Below are positions 13,529 to 22,339 of a stretch of DNA of 31,857 nt, in pieces. This DNA comes from Gemmatimonadota bacterium (GTDB taxonomy: Bacteria; Latescibacterota; UBA2968; UBA8231): NCBI GenBank assembly GCA_018673255.1, contig JABHDC010000223.1, positions 1 to 31,857 on the forward strand, written 5' to 3'. The notes beneath the pieces are model-generated. The model was not told where the DNA came from and did no database searches. It worked only from the letters and a program-made list of their open reading frames with translations. The stretch's first letter is position 1, and every line of letters starts with the position of its first letter. The position numbers were made by a program, and so were the translations under genes.

Positions 13529-13557
13529 GATCAGGCCGCCTGAGCAGCGACGGTCTT
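13529..13557. repeat. 29-bp direct repeat (right, in situ copy)
   Basis: This is the 3' end of the flavoprotein gene, identical to 10811-10839. Together the two copies bracket the hicB-kinase-hicB' block. Confidence 0.9.
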
Positions 13558-15792
13558 CTTCTCGCCCTCATCCTCTGTCGTAAAGGACAGCACATCCATC
13601 GGGCACACATCGATGCAGATGCCACATTGGATGCAGGCGGAGTTCCCGTTGTCGAAGGATTCGGTGTTCTTGGCGAAGGCCATGACGTCGACACCGACCT
13701 GGCAGTATTTCGAACACTGGGTGCAAGAGATGCAGTGGTCGTTCGACTGGATCTTCAGCTTGCCATACCACTTCGCCAGCAGGCCATTGTAGGCGGCCAG
13801 CGGACACCAGTAACGGCACCAGACTTTGCCCCCGAAGAATGGGTAGAGGGCGATGGGGATGACGGCGACGAGCCAGAAGTCGACGAGGTAGTCGTAGGCA
13901 TACCACCAGATGTTGTTGCCGTCGGACTGATACAGGCCGACGACGACGAGGCCGATCAACACGGAGCCGGCGAGGATCACGACGCCCTGAAACTCCCAGG
14001 AGCGCGAGCGCTTGCCCTTGGCGGCCAGATGGCGCCAGCGATCACCGACGGTCTCGGCCAGGCCACCACAACCACAGACCCAGGTGCAGAAGCGTTTGCC
14101 GTGGTTGCGGGCGAGGATGGGGATGGCGACGAGAGTCCCTAGCAGGCCGGCGCCGACGAAGGTGTAGATGATCCAGGCGGGGTCCCCTTCGTACCACCAG
14201 AAGAAGGTGTTGAAGAAGAGGGGATAGGGCTGGTAGAGTCCCCAGGCGCGCCAGGCGTATTGCGTGGTGAGGGCCTGCACGGCGACGACGTTGACGAGCA
14301 GAAAGAAGAGGACCTGGAAGCTGATCAGTGATGCGAAGCGCCAGGTCTGGTAGGCCTTTCGGCGGGCGATGCCGCGCCAGCGGATCAGCGCCTCGTAACC
14401 ACACCAGGCCATCAACACTGTGTAGAGTCCGCTGTAGAGATAGCCTTGCTGGAAGCCTCGATCGGCGAGCATGTCTGCCATGGCTGAATCTGAGAAGAGC
14501 CACGCAAAGGGCAGGTAGGCGATCTCGAACAGGGGCCGGATGACGCTGTCGTAGGACTCGGGTGAGATCAACCGATCGAAGGGCCAGGCAGCAATTTTGT
14601 GACCCTGCAGTTGGCCATCGGCGGTGCGATGAAGGCCGAACTTCTTCAGCGAATAGAGGGAGTAGACGAGGGTGAACAGGACGCCGAGGGTGAGCCAGCG
14701 AGCGCGATTCCACTCCCCTTCGAGTTTGATGCCCACCTTCTTGAAGAAGGGGGTTGGCAACTCGGCACCGATCATTTCGTAGACGAAGTCATTCTCGATC
14801 GTGACCGGGTCACCTTCTGGGCCAACCTTGGTGAAGGTGACGTCGCTGGCGCCGACACCCTTCAGGAAGCTGTTCATGTGAATGGTCAGCTTCCCGTCAC
14901 CCGCGGCGGCTTTCAGCTTGTCGACATTGCGTTTCTTGGGGTAGATGAATTCCTCGTCGATGGTGACGAGGGTGACGTCGTTGTTCTCGCACAGAGCCAG
15001 TGCCCCTTCGAGGGCCACGTCACCGCCACCGTAGATCAGGACCTTCTGGTTCTGGTGGTCGTCCGGATCCAGCAGGCGGTGGGCGATGCGGGCGGCATGC
15101 TCGATTTCACCCTCGACGCCGGCCTTGCGCGGGTTGCCGGCCTTGCCCACAGCGAGAATGACGCGGCGTGCTTTGTAGGTCTGCTTCTGGCTCTCCACTT
15201 CGAGATGGCCATCCGCCTTGCGGATGTCGGTGACCTTCTCGAATTCGCGTACGTCGAGGCCCAGTGCCGGGATCTGCTCACCCCACCTGGCCAGCAATTC
15301 CTCCTTCGTGCACTCCTCGAACCACATGTCGGACTTCAGGGGCACCGTCTCGGGTTCGGCGAACAGGACCTTGCCCTTCATCATGGTGAAGACGGTTTCC
15401 GCGATGTGGTTGGCTTCAATGACGACGGCCGTCAGGCCGAGCTTCTTGGCGTGGGCGGCTGCGCCCAGGCCTGAGGCGCCGGCGCCGATGATGATGAGAT
15501 CGAATGTCGATGAATCGACATTTTGGGAATCGCTGCGCGATTCTTGTCTCAGTTCGTCAGCTAGTTGGGCCACCACATCATGACCAGCATTGAGGCCGAG
15601 TTTGATCAGCGGCGTGCCGGCGACTTCGCCGACGAGGTAGACACCCTCGACACTGCTCTGGCCGGTGTCGTCGGCTGCCGGCAGGACCGGATAGGATGGC
15701 TCGGGGCGTTTGGGGGCGGTCAGGCCCTGGCCGAAGCTCTTGAGCTGGTCCAGGAGCCCCGGGCGTGGGGGGGCGGCAGGCAGGCTGGTCAT
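13531..15792 (-). CDS. Membrane flavoprotein fused to NapH/NosR-like polyferredoxin
   Basis: The 753-residue product starts at ATG 15792, with GGAG 5 bases upstream; a longer frame to 15978 lacks a better site. Residues about 50-85 and 96-345 are a thioredoxin-reductase-like FAD/NAD(P)H module, with dinucleotide motif IIGAGASGLG (101-110), a second Rossmann motif IYGGGDVALEG (253-263) and VILAVGKAG. No CxxC redox pair of classical thioredoxin reductase is seen. Residues about 366-655 hold several membrane segments with CTWVCGCGG (C569, C573) and WCRYWCP (C659, C663), as in NapH/NosR. The C-terminus carries two 4Fe-4S motifs (C687, 690, 693, 697; C720, 723, 726, 730). Electrons plausibly pass from NAD(P)H through FAD and Fe-S clusters across or along the membrane. 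Substrate and partner are unknown. The gene is divergent from the operon beginning at 15948. Confidence 0.82.
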   Translation of the reverse strand: MTSLPAAPPRPGLLDQLKSFGQGLTAPKRPEPSYPVLPAADDTGQSSVEGVYLVGEVAGTPLIKLGLNAGHDVVAQLADELRQESRSDSQNVDSSTFDLIIIGAGASGLGAAAHAKKLGLTAVVIEANHIAETVFTMMKGKVLFAEPETVPLKSDMWFEECTKEELLARWGEQIPALGLDVREFEKVTDIRKADGHLEVESQKQTYKARRVILAVGKAGNPRKAGVEGEIEHAARIAHRLLDPDDHQNQKVLIYGGGDVALEGALALCENNDVTLVTIDEEFIYPKKRNVDKLKAAAGDGKLTIHMNSFLKGVGASDVTFTKVGPEGDPVTIENDFVYEMIGAELPTPFFKKVGIKLEGEWNRARWLTLGVLFTLVYSLYSLKKFGLHRTADGQLQGHKIAAWPFDRLISPESYDSVIRPLFEIAYLPFAWLFSDSAMADMLADRGFQQGYLYSGLYTVLMAWCGYEALIRWRGIARRKAYQTWRFASLISFQVLFFLLVNVVAVQALTTQYAWRAWGLYQPYPLFFNTFFWWYEGDPAWIIYTFVGAGLLGTLVAIPILARNHGKRFCTWVCGCGGLAETVGDRWRHLAAKGKRSRSWEFQGVVILAGSVLIGLVVVGLYQSDGNNIWWYAYDYLVDFWLVAVIPIALYPFFGGKVWCRYWCPLAAYNGLLAKWYGKLKIQSNDHCISCTQCSKYCQVGVDVMAFAKNTESFDNGNSACIQCGICIDVCPMDVLSFTTEDEGEKKTVAAQAA

Positions 15793-15947
15793 CTTTGCTC
15801 CAAGGTCGATGGCGACGTGCCACGGGTGGCACGCCTGTGCAAAGATAGATGCGGATCGTGCCGGGATGGATGCACTGGCCGGAGCCACCCTGTTCTTGGT
15901 ACTTGTACAGGGCGAATCCGGGTGAGACACAAGCTGGAGGACAGGAT

Positions 15948-16871
15948 ATGAAGATCGAAAATCTGAAGCAGCCACCACTGAATACGACGCTGATGGGTAC
16001 GCTTCGCGGCGTGGCCGACCATTTTGGGATCGATACCAGTGATGCGTCGCTCTACGGTGGTTCGGGGCACGCCTTTGTCATCAACATCCACGAGGAGTTG
16101 TGTCCCAGTGGCCCCTATTGCTGGGACGGTGGACCCTTCGATCGCCTGATCCGAAATCTGGGGATCGCCCGCACTGACCACGGCTTCTTTCCACCACAGT
16201 CTTCGGCAGAAGCGCGAAGCGAGTTGGAGTCGATTCTGAAGGCTCATCTGGATGAGGGCCGGCCGTGCTCACTGCTGAATCTGGAGAATCAACTGATTAC
16301 CGGTTATGACGACACCGGTTTTGATACGGTGCAGCCGTGGTATCCTCGAAACAAGGACTTCCCACCCAAACGCCTGTCCTTCGGCTCCTGGGCCGAGTTT
16401 GGCGACGGATTCCACGTCAACTTCTTCAGCTACGAGCCGATCGATCCGGTGTCGCGTCTGGAAGTGATTCTGGCCAGTCTCACCTACGCCGTCGATCTGT
16501 GGGAGAATCCAGACCGGCACACGGGATCGGGTTACGGGATCGGGCCCAACGCCTATGCTCGATTCATTCAGGCCGTGAAGGCGGGCGCAGGAGACAGCCA
16601 CGGAAACTGGTGGAATGCGACGGTGTGGGCCGAGTGCCGGACGATGGCGGCGGCTTACTTCGGAGAGATTGCCGGCGCGATGCCAGAGATCTCGAAGTTG
16701 GCTCAGGATCTGTCGGGCGAGTATGGATCGATCGCTGAAAGTCTCTCACGTGTCAGCGACAAGGAGATGGACAGCGCCGAGAAGGTGAGTCTGCTGGAGA
16801 TGACGCGGGACGATGAAGCTGCCTGCATAGCTAAGGTGGCCCAGTGTGTCGAGGTGATCCGGCCGCGATGA
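15948..16871 (+). CDS. C39/BtrH-like protein of unknown function
   Basis: The 307-residue cytosolic product starts at ATG 15948, 7 bases after GGAGG. Residues about 38-80 (YGGSGHAFVINIH, CWDGGPFDRLIRNLG) and about 115-150 (GRPCSLLNLENQLITGYDDTGF) resemble papain-like C39 or BtrH-type folds, in which the GYDD strand follows the active-site His region. I cannot assign the catalytic Cys with confidence. The C-terminal half (about 190-305) is helical. It is the first gene of an operon with the fucosidase, 37 bases apart. The function may be peptide or acyl transfer; this is inference from a loose fold match. Confidence 0.55.
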   Translation: MKIENLKQPPLNTTLMGTLRGVADHFGIDTSDASLYGGSGHAFVINIHEELCPSGPYCWDGGPFDRLIRNLGIARTDHGFFPPQSSAEARSELESILKAHLDEGRPCSLLNLENQLITGYDDTGFDTVQPWYPRNKDFPPKRLSFGSWAEFGDGFHVNFFSYEPIDPVSRLEVILASLTYAVDLWENPDRHTGSGYGIGPNAYARFIQAVKAGAGDSHGNWWNATVWAECRTMAAAYFGEIAGAMPEISKLAQDLSGEYGSIAESLSRVSDKEMDSAEKVSLLEMTRDDEAACIAKVAQCVEVIRPR

Positions 16872-16908
16872 TGACTGATACACAAGAGTCTGAAGGAGTG
16901 AAGGGCTG

Positions 16909-18297
16909 ATGGCGGAGCGACGGGGTGACATCATCGAGCAGGGGGCGTCGGAGAGCCAGACCGAGGGACGGTCCGACGGGCGGCATGACAAGCCCGAGTG
17001 GCTGCGGCAACGGCTGGACTGGTTCCAGGACCGCAAGTTCGGACTCTTCCTGCACTGGGGCATGTATTGCCAGTGGGATTGCTGTGAATCCTGGCCCCTT
17101 GTAGAGGAGGACACCTGGGCGCGGCCCGACGACATGAAGTGCTGGGCCGAACGTGGACGCGATTATGAGCGCTTCTGTGCCGACTATCGGGCCCTGAATC
17201 GGACCTTCAATCCCACGGATTTCGATCCGGTCGTGTGGGCCGATGCTGCCCGCCGGGCCGGTATGGAGTATGTGACCTTCACCACCAAGCACCACGATGG
17301 GTTCTGCATGTGGGACACGGCGACGACTCAATACAAGATCACCGGGCCGGACTGCCCCTTCCACGCTGATCCGCGCAGCAACATTGCCCGCCAGGTCTTC
17401 GACGCATTCCGCGCGCGGGACATGGCGATCAGCTGCTACTTCTCCAAGTCGGACTGGCACGTGCCCTACTACTGGGACCCGTCGCGGCCGGCCCACACGC
17501 GCAACCCCAACTACGACACCCATGCCGAGGCCGAGTTGTGGGAGAAGTTCGTCCAGTACACGCACGGGCAGATCGAAGAGCTGATGACCGGGTATGGTCC
17601 CATCGACATGTTGTGGCTCGACGGAGGACAGGTGCGACCTCCCGATCAGGACATCCGCATGGACGAGATCGCGGCGATGGCGCGGCGGCATCAACCGGGG
17701 CTGATCATGGCCGATCGCACCGTGGGCAACGACTTCGAGGACTTCATCACGCCGGAGCAGATGATCCCGGACATGCCGCCGGATGGGCCATGGGAGTCCT
17801 GTCTGACCATGGGACACAGCTGGAAATACGTCCCCGACGATGATTACAAGTCCACTCCCGAGCTGCTACGCATGCTGGTGGAGGTGGTAGCAAAGGGTGG
17901 CAACCTGCTGCTCGGTGTCGGACCCACGCCCGAGGGAACACTGCCGGCAGAAGCGTTGAGGCGCCTTGAGGAGATCGGCGCATGGATGGAGGTGAATGGT
18001 GAGGCCATCCATGGCACGCGGCCGGTGCCACCCTATCGTGATGGCGAGGCGTTCTACACGGCCAAGGGCGACCGGGTGTACGCCATCCTCTTTGCTGCCG
18101 ATGAGGCTGGTGGTGTCACCCTTCGTGGTCCTGCGCCGCGCCATCAGTCGCAGGTGCAGGTGCTGGGACGAGGTAAGCAGGTAGGTTGCAGCGCCACGGA
18201 CGAGGGCGTGCGGGTGGCACTGCCACCGGATGTGCGTGGAGCCCTGGCCCAGGGCCGGCCGGCGGTGCTGCGCTTCGAGACGCAAGGGAATCACTGA
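16909..18297 (+). CDS. Alpha-L-fucosidase, GH29 family
   Basis: The 462-residue enzyme should release terminal L-fucose from glycans by a retaining mechanism. GH29 landmarks are KFGLFLHWGMY (43-53), TTKHHDGFCMWDT (125-137), the nucleophile D238 in MLWLDGG, and WKYVPDDDYKS followed by VAKGGNLLLGVGP near residue 320. The acid/base Glu varies in this family and is not assigned. There is no signal peptide, so the enzyme acts in the cytosol on imported oligosaccharides. AAGGAG lies 10 bases before the ATG. The stop TGA overlaps the next ATG (TGATG), showing translational coupling to the Asp-box protein gene. The C-terminal 90 residues are a small beta domain typical of the family. Confidence 0.9.
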   Translation: MAERRGDIIEQGASESQTEGRSDGRHDKPEWLRQRLDWFQDRKFGLFLHWGMYCQWDCCESWPLVEEDTWARPDDMKCWAERGRDYERFCADYRALNRTFNPTDFDPVVWADAARRAGMEYVTFTTKHHDGFCMWDTATTQYKITGPDCPFHADPRSNIARQVFDAFRARDMAISCYFSKSDWHVPYYWDPSRPAHTRNPNYDTHAEAELWEKFVQYTHGQIEELMTGYGPIDMLWLDGGQVRPPDQDIRMDEIAAMARRHQPGLIMADRTVGNDFEDFITPEQMIPDMPPDGPWESCLTMGHSWKYVPDDDYKSTPELLRMLVEVVAKGGNLLLGVGPTPEGTLPAEALRRLEEIGAWMEVNGEAIHGTRPVPPYRDGEAFYTAKGDRVYAILFAADEAGGVTLRGPAPRHQSQVQVLGRGKQVGCSATDEGVRVALPPDVRGALAQGRPAVLRFETQGNH

Positions 18298-19166
18298 TGA
18301 ACGACAGACGATTCGATTGGCTGGTTGGTGCTGGTGGGTTGTGGAACAGCCCCGATGGCATGACATGGCAACAGGTTGGGGAGCATTCCTTCCATGTGAC
18401 GAGTATTCTGCGGACCGACGAGCGGATCTGCGTGGGCACCGGTGGCGGTGTCTGGGAGGTGACGGCGGATGATCGCTGGCTGCAACTGCACGACGAGACG
18501 CTCACCGAGGTACTGGATCTCGATGTCATCGCAGGAGATCCCGGGCTGGTCGTGGCTTCGGCGTACGGTGTCGCCGTGGGGGTGCCCGATGAACTCGGCG
18601 CGATTCGCTGGTCAGCACTCAACGATGGAATGGCGGTTGACGAGCGCTTCGCCAATGTCATCGTCGTCGACCCTGACGACGTGTGCCGCTGGCTGGTGGG
18701 TACCGAGGCGGGGTTGCTGATCGCCGAGGACTCGGGGCGACGGTGGACGCACAGCAGCCTGGTGGGCACGCCGGTGCGTGGCCTCTGCCACGCCCTGGGT
18801 GAGTGGTGGGCAGGTGCCGATGACCGCGGTCTCTGGCGCAGTGCGGATGGTCTGTCCTGGCGCCCGGCGGGCCGCGGCCTGGATGGGACGACGGTCTTTG
18901 CTGTGACCGAGACCGGTGGCCGCCTACTGGCCGCCACGACGGCAGGCGCCATTGTCGGTGACGGTGATGGTGCCTGGCAGCACGTCGGTCCCACGGGGCA
19001 CGTCGGTGCCGTGGCGGCGCATCCTCGAGACCAGGATTGCTGGATGATCGGGCTTCAGCCGGGCGGGCTCTGGGTGACGAGAGATGGTGGCCGTCTCTGG
19101 CGTCACGCACCACAACTGCCTGGTCGGATCAGCGCCATCCTGGCGCCGGAAGGGAGGACGATATGA
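18297..19166 (+). CDS. Asp-box (BNR-like) beta-propeller protein
   Basis: The 289-residue product has at least four Asp-box hairpins: SPDGMTW (about 18-24), AEDSGRRW, SADGLSW and TRDGGRLW near the end. These S/T-x-D-x-G-x-x-W turns occur in sialidases, sortilins and YCF48-like propellers. No sialidase arginine triad or FRIP motif is visible, so the role is more likely binding or scaffolding than hydrolysis. It lacks a signal peptide. The ATG 18297 overlaps the fucosidase stop by one base, and its own stop overlaps the next start as ATGA (19163-19166), so the four genes from 15948 form one operon. No function can be named. Confidence 0.72.
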   Translation: MNDRRFDWLVGAGGLWNSPDGMTWQQVGEHSFHVTSILRTDERICVGTGGGVWEVTADDRWLQLHDETLTEVLDLDVIAGDPGLVVASAYGVAVGVPDELGAIRWSALNDGMAVDERFANVIVVDPDDVCRWLVGTEAGLLIAEDSGRRWTHSSLVGTPVRGLCHALGEWWAGADDRGLWRSADGLSWRPAGRGLDGTTVFAVTETGGRLLAATTAGAIVGDGDGAWQHVGPTGHVGAVAAHPRDQDCWMIGLQPGGLWVTRDGGRLWRHAPQLPGRISAILAPEGRTI

Positions 19167-20936
19167 AATCGCCAATCGACGTGGTGCCGAATCTGAACGA
19201 AGCTGCCTACCATCAGGAGGTCGCGGCCAGAGGGCTGAGATTGCTCACCTGCCGAGCTGATATGGCCGAGTGTCTCTGGGACCGCCCAGGCGATGCTGGC
19301 CCTTGAGGCCGACGCGACGCACGTGGAGGAACATATCCGACGTTGCGTGCCGGACGCGCCGGGGCCATTCGGTACCCTCGGCGCGATGATGCTGGTAGCT
19401 CGCTGGCGGGAGCAGCTCTCCCCGGAGTCGCTGGCCCTGCTCAAGCAGATGCTTACGGCCGACGCCAACCATCGCGGCAACACTGAGAATCACTGGCTCA
19501 TCTACTATGCGACGTCCCTGGTGGCGGTCGAGACCTGGCCCGAGGTGACCCTCTGGTGGAATGGCCAATCGCGCGAGGTCGTGCACGCCGAGGCTTCGCG
19601 CTGGATCCTGGGCATGATCGATCGCACAGCCCGTGTCGGCCATCACGAGTATGACTCACCCCAGTATCACATCTGCCATGCCCTGTGTATGATCCTGCTC
19701 GCCGATCACGCTCAGGACCCGCATCTGCGTCATCAGGCAGAGCAGATGGCAACGCTGTTCGTCGCCGACATGGCGTTGGAATACTTCCACGGCGCCTGGG
19801 CCGGGGGGCACTCTCGTGAGGGGTACTGCCAGAACACGTGGACGATCACTGGCATGACCGCCGCCCTGGCGTACTGCTATTTCGGGGGTGTTGACTTTGA
19901 TCCCGAGACGCACGGAACCGAGATGGCCGGTGCCGCCGTCACCGCCGCCTACCGTCCACCGCCACTGTTGGCGGCAATGGCACTGGACCGTGAATATCCG
20001 ATGGTAGTCCGGAAGACGAAGGCGCCAAGAGAGATCTACCGCCACGCAAGCCGAGTGGCGGCGCCGGTCCATAAATACACCTACCTGAGCCCGTCCTTTG
20101 CGCTGGGCTCCACCCAGGTGGGTTTGCCGGGCCCCATGGCGGGACCGATTGATCTGATCTCATGGGACCTCACCTGGGATGGGCCCAAACATGAGGCGAA
20201 GATCGTCTGCAACCATCCCTACCTCAGTCCGGGACGCTTCAGTGCCTTCCTGAGCGAGTTGCCCCAGGTGATCGGCCGTTCGGTCGCCGAGGCTCACAAG
20301 CCGTACCTGCAGAACCCGGATCGGCTGTTCGGTGCCTCACCTTACGAGCAGATGATGCAGCACGAGTCGGCACTACTGGTGGCCTATCGCATCCCGCCGG
20401 ATGACCGAGCCCCCTACGTGCACCTGTATCTGCCGCGGGAGATGGTCTGGGTTGAGGAAGACGGCTGGCTACTGGGTGACGGTGAGGCATTCTACGTGGG
20501 GATTCGCCCCTTCACGCCGTACCAGTGGCTGGAGATCCATGAGGCAGATCTGGTCGATGGCTGGCTGTTGCGCATGGAGGGGGAAAATCTGGGGCTTGCC
20601 CTGGAGACGGAGGAAGCGGCGAAGGCGGGATCCTTCGAGACGTTCTGTGCGCAGATGACCGACTCGCCGAGACTGGACCTGAGTCGGTGGTCGACGAGTG
20701 GAGAGGTGGCGTACCGTACACGGCGAGGACCACGGCTGGCGCTTACCTACGATGGCGCGCATCGTGTCGACGGCGAGGAGATCGACTATGGTGCCTGGCC
20801 CCAGTACGAAGCGCCGGGGGTCGAGGGGACCGTGGGTACCGGTCGCGTCGAGTTCCGGCGTGCGGGAGACGACTTTGCCCTGGATTTCGGGGTAGATCCC
20901 GATCTCCCGATGCTGCCCATGCGTGTGATTGGTTAG
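19163..20936 (+). pseudogene. Lyase-like (alpha/alpha toroid) gene with early frameshift
   Basis: The start ATG 19163 overlaps the previous stop (ATGA), but this frame ends at 19306 after 47 residues. One extra base, or two missing, near 19280-19287 would join it to the long frame that runs to 20936 with unchanged sequence character (LWDR then AQAMLALEADATHVEE). The repaired protein has about 590 residues. Residues about 100-260 are helix-rich with GNTENHWLIYYATSL, HHEYDSPQYH and GGHSREGYCQNTW, a pattern of (alpha/alpha) toroid polysaccharide lyases or heparinase-like enzymes; the second half is beta-rich. The family is not certain. Translation from ATG 19293 would give a 547-residue product without its N-terminus. 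A sequencing error would explain it equally well. Confidence 0.65.
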
Positions 20937-21031
20937 GAGGCGGCACGAGGCCCTGATCCCCATCGACCCAACGGGACCGCCCGGACCCGAATCCCGACCT
21001 GATCAGCCGGCGGACGGTTCCTGCATGCGCA

Positions 21032-22207
21032 TCAGAAGTTCCGCGCCAGGCGCACGATGGTCTCGTAGTTGAGCATGGTCTGCTTCGGAATCTGCCGACC
21101 ATAGGTGGCCGCCGTTGGGAGCAGAATGAAGCCGCGGCCGTCGCCGGCGGTGCCGTCCTTGAGCGTCTTGAGCACGACCTTCTCGAATTGTGCCGGGGGA
21201 AGGTGCTCGATGTCTGCCACTTCCAGATTCCCGCACAGCACGATGTCCCTGCCGACCTGCTGCCGGACTTCGGCCAGTTCCATGTCACCGTGGGGTGGTG
21301 GCTCGACCGGGTCGAGGGCATCGACGCCCATGCCGTGAATGTGGGAGAGGATGTTGCGGAGTCGTCCGTGGCTGTGCAGTCGGACGAATCCGCCGTGGGC
21401 CTGGATCATCTTCACCATGGGGTCGACATACTGCACGACATACGCTTCGAACAGATGCGGTGGCAGGTAAGGCTCCGAGGCATATTCCGGCCCGAAGATC
21501 CGCCAGAGGTGTCCCGGGAATTGTTCCGCCACCTGCCCGGTTCGGGCGTGGATGTAGGCGGCGCACTTCTCCAGCAGAAGATGAAACAGATCCGGCTGGG
21601 TCATGGCGATGATCGTGTATTCTTCCATGTCGAGCAGGGTGGCGGCGGCACAGAGTGGATCTTCGGTGTCGACCATGATGATGCCGCGATCACCCAGGGT
21701 TTCGTCCTCTTCGACGAGGGGTGCAACGTCCACCTGCTCAGCAAAGACCTCGTCGGGCAATTCGAGATAAGCGCGGATGTCATCTGCGTCCTTCAACAGA
21801 TGTTCTGTCGTCCAGATCGTGTCCAGCCCGGGTTCACGTCGCGTCGTCGAGGTCATCGTCCGTCCACCAACGACCAGGCGCGTGCGGGTGATGCGATTGC
21901 CATCTTCGATCACCGTGCTGGTCGTGAAGAACTCATCCCGGACACTGCCTTGCTGGTCACCCCATGACTCATGTGACTGTGCCCGCACGGCGCTGCGCAG
22001 ACGGATCAGGTCGGTCTGCTCTTCGGCCAGTTGCAGCAGGGGTTGCCAATCGGGGGCGTTGTAGACGTTGAATGGATCCGGATCGGTAGGATCGACCCGG
22101 AAACCGCCAATCTCGTAGAGGCTGACGGCCGGTCGATCGACCGACTCACCCCGCAAGGTGGCCATGAGACGTTCGCGTGATGTCATGCCAGAAGATTGGG
22201 TGCTCAT
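21032..22207 (-). CDS. URO-D (uroporphyrinogen decarboxylase) family protein
   Basis: The 391-residue product has the URO-D/MtaA-type TIM barrel. The N-terminus SRERLMATLRGESVDRPAV matches the family start, and the C-terminal part has RLHSHGRLRNIL, GVDALDPVEPPPHGDM and IVLCGNLEV, the usual barrel strands 6-8. Members outside heme synthesis are mostly corrinoid methyltransferases or uncharacterised; this one stands among sugar catabolism genes, so a heme role is unlikely. ATG 22207 is preferred; MTSRERL, seven codons later, is an alternative start. It is divergent from the gene at 22340, with 132 bases between. Confidence 0.8.
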   Translation of the reverse strand: MSTQSSGMTSRERLMATLRGESVDRPAVSLYEIGGFRVDPTDPDPFNVYNAPDWQPLLQLAEEQTDLIRLRSAVRAQSHESWGDQQGSVRDEFFTTSTVIEDGNRITRTRLVVGGRTMTSTTRREPGLDTIWTTEHLLKDADDIRAYLELPDEVFAEQVDVAPLVEEDETLGDRGIIMVDTEDPLCAAATLLDMEEYTIIAMTQPDLFHLLLEKCAAYIHARTGQVAEQFPGHLWRIFGPEYASEPYLPPHLFEAYVVQYVDPMVKMIQAHGGFVRLHSHGRLRNILSHIHGMGVDALDPVEPPPHGDMELAEVRQQVGRDIVLCGNLEVADIEHLPPAQFEKVVLKTLKDGTAGDGRGFILLPTAATYGRQIPKQTMLNYETIVRLARNF

Positions 22208-22339
22208 GTGTGGTTCATCCTGGTTGGGGCAGGGAGACAAGACATAGTATCCCGAAGGCAGGCCACCGACGTCCAACCCTGTCGGCAACGGCGCGCAGTA
22301 CTCACTTTGAGGGCGCAATCATTTCCCGGGATGAATTCA

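Noticed and set aside
10785..13560. Insertion sequence or integron carrying the kinase gene
   Set aside because: Direct repeats are present, but there is no transposase or integrase and no terminal inverted repeats; homologous or short-homology recombination is sufficient.
14599..15474. A 291-codon plus-strand frame opposite the flavoprotein gene
   Set aside because: The opposite strand encodes unmistakable dinucleotide-binding motifs here; the plus frame has no recognisable features.
15793..15947. Sigma-54 or sigma-70 promoter in the divergent region before the operon at 15948
   Set aside because: No -24/-12 element and no convincing -35/-10 pair with proper spacing was found by eye.
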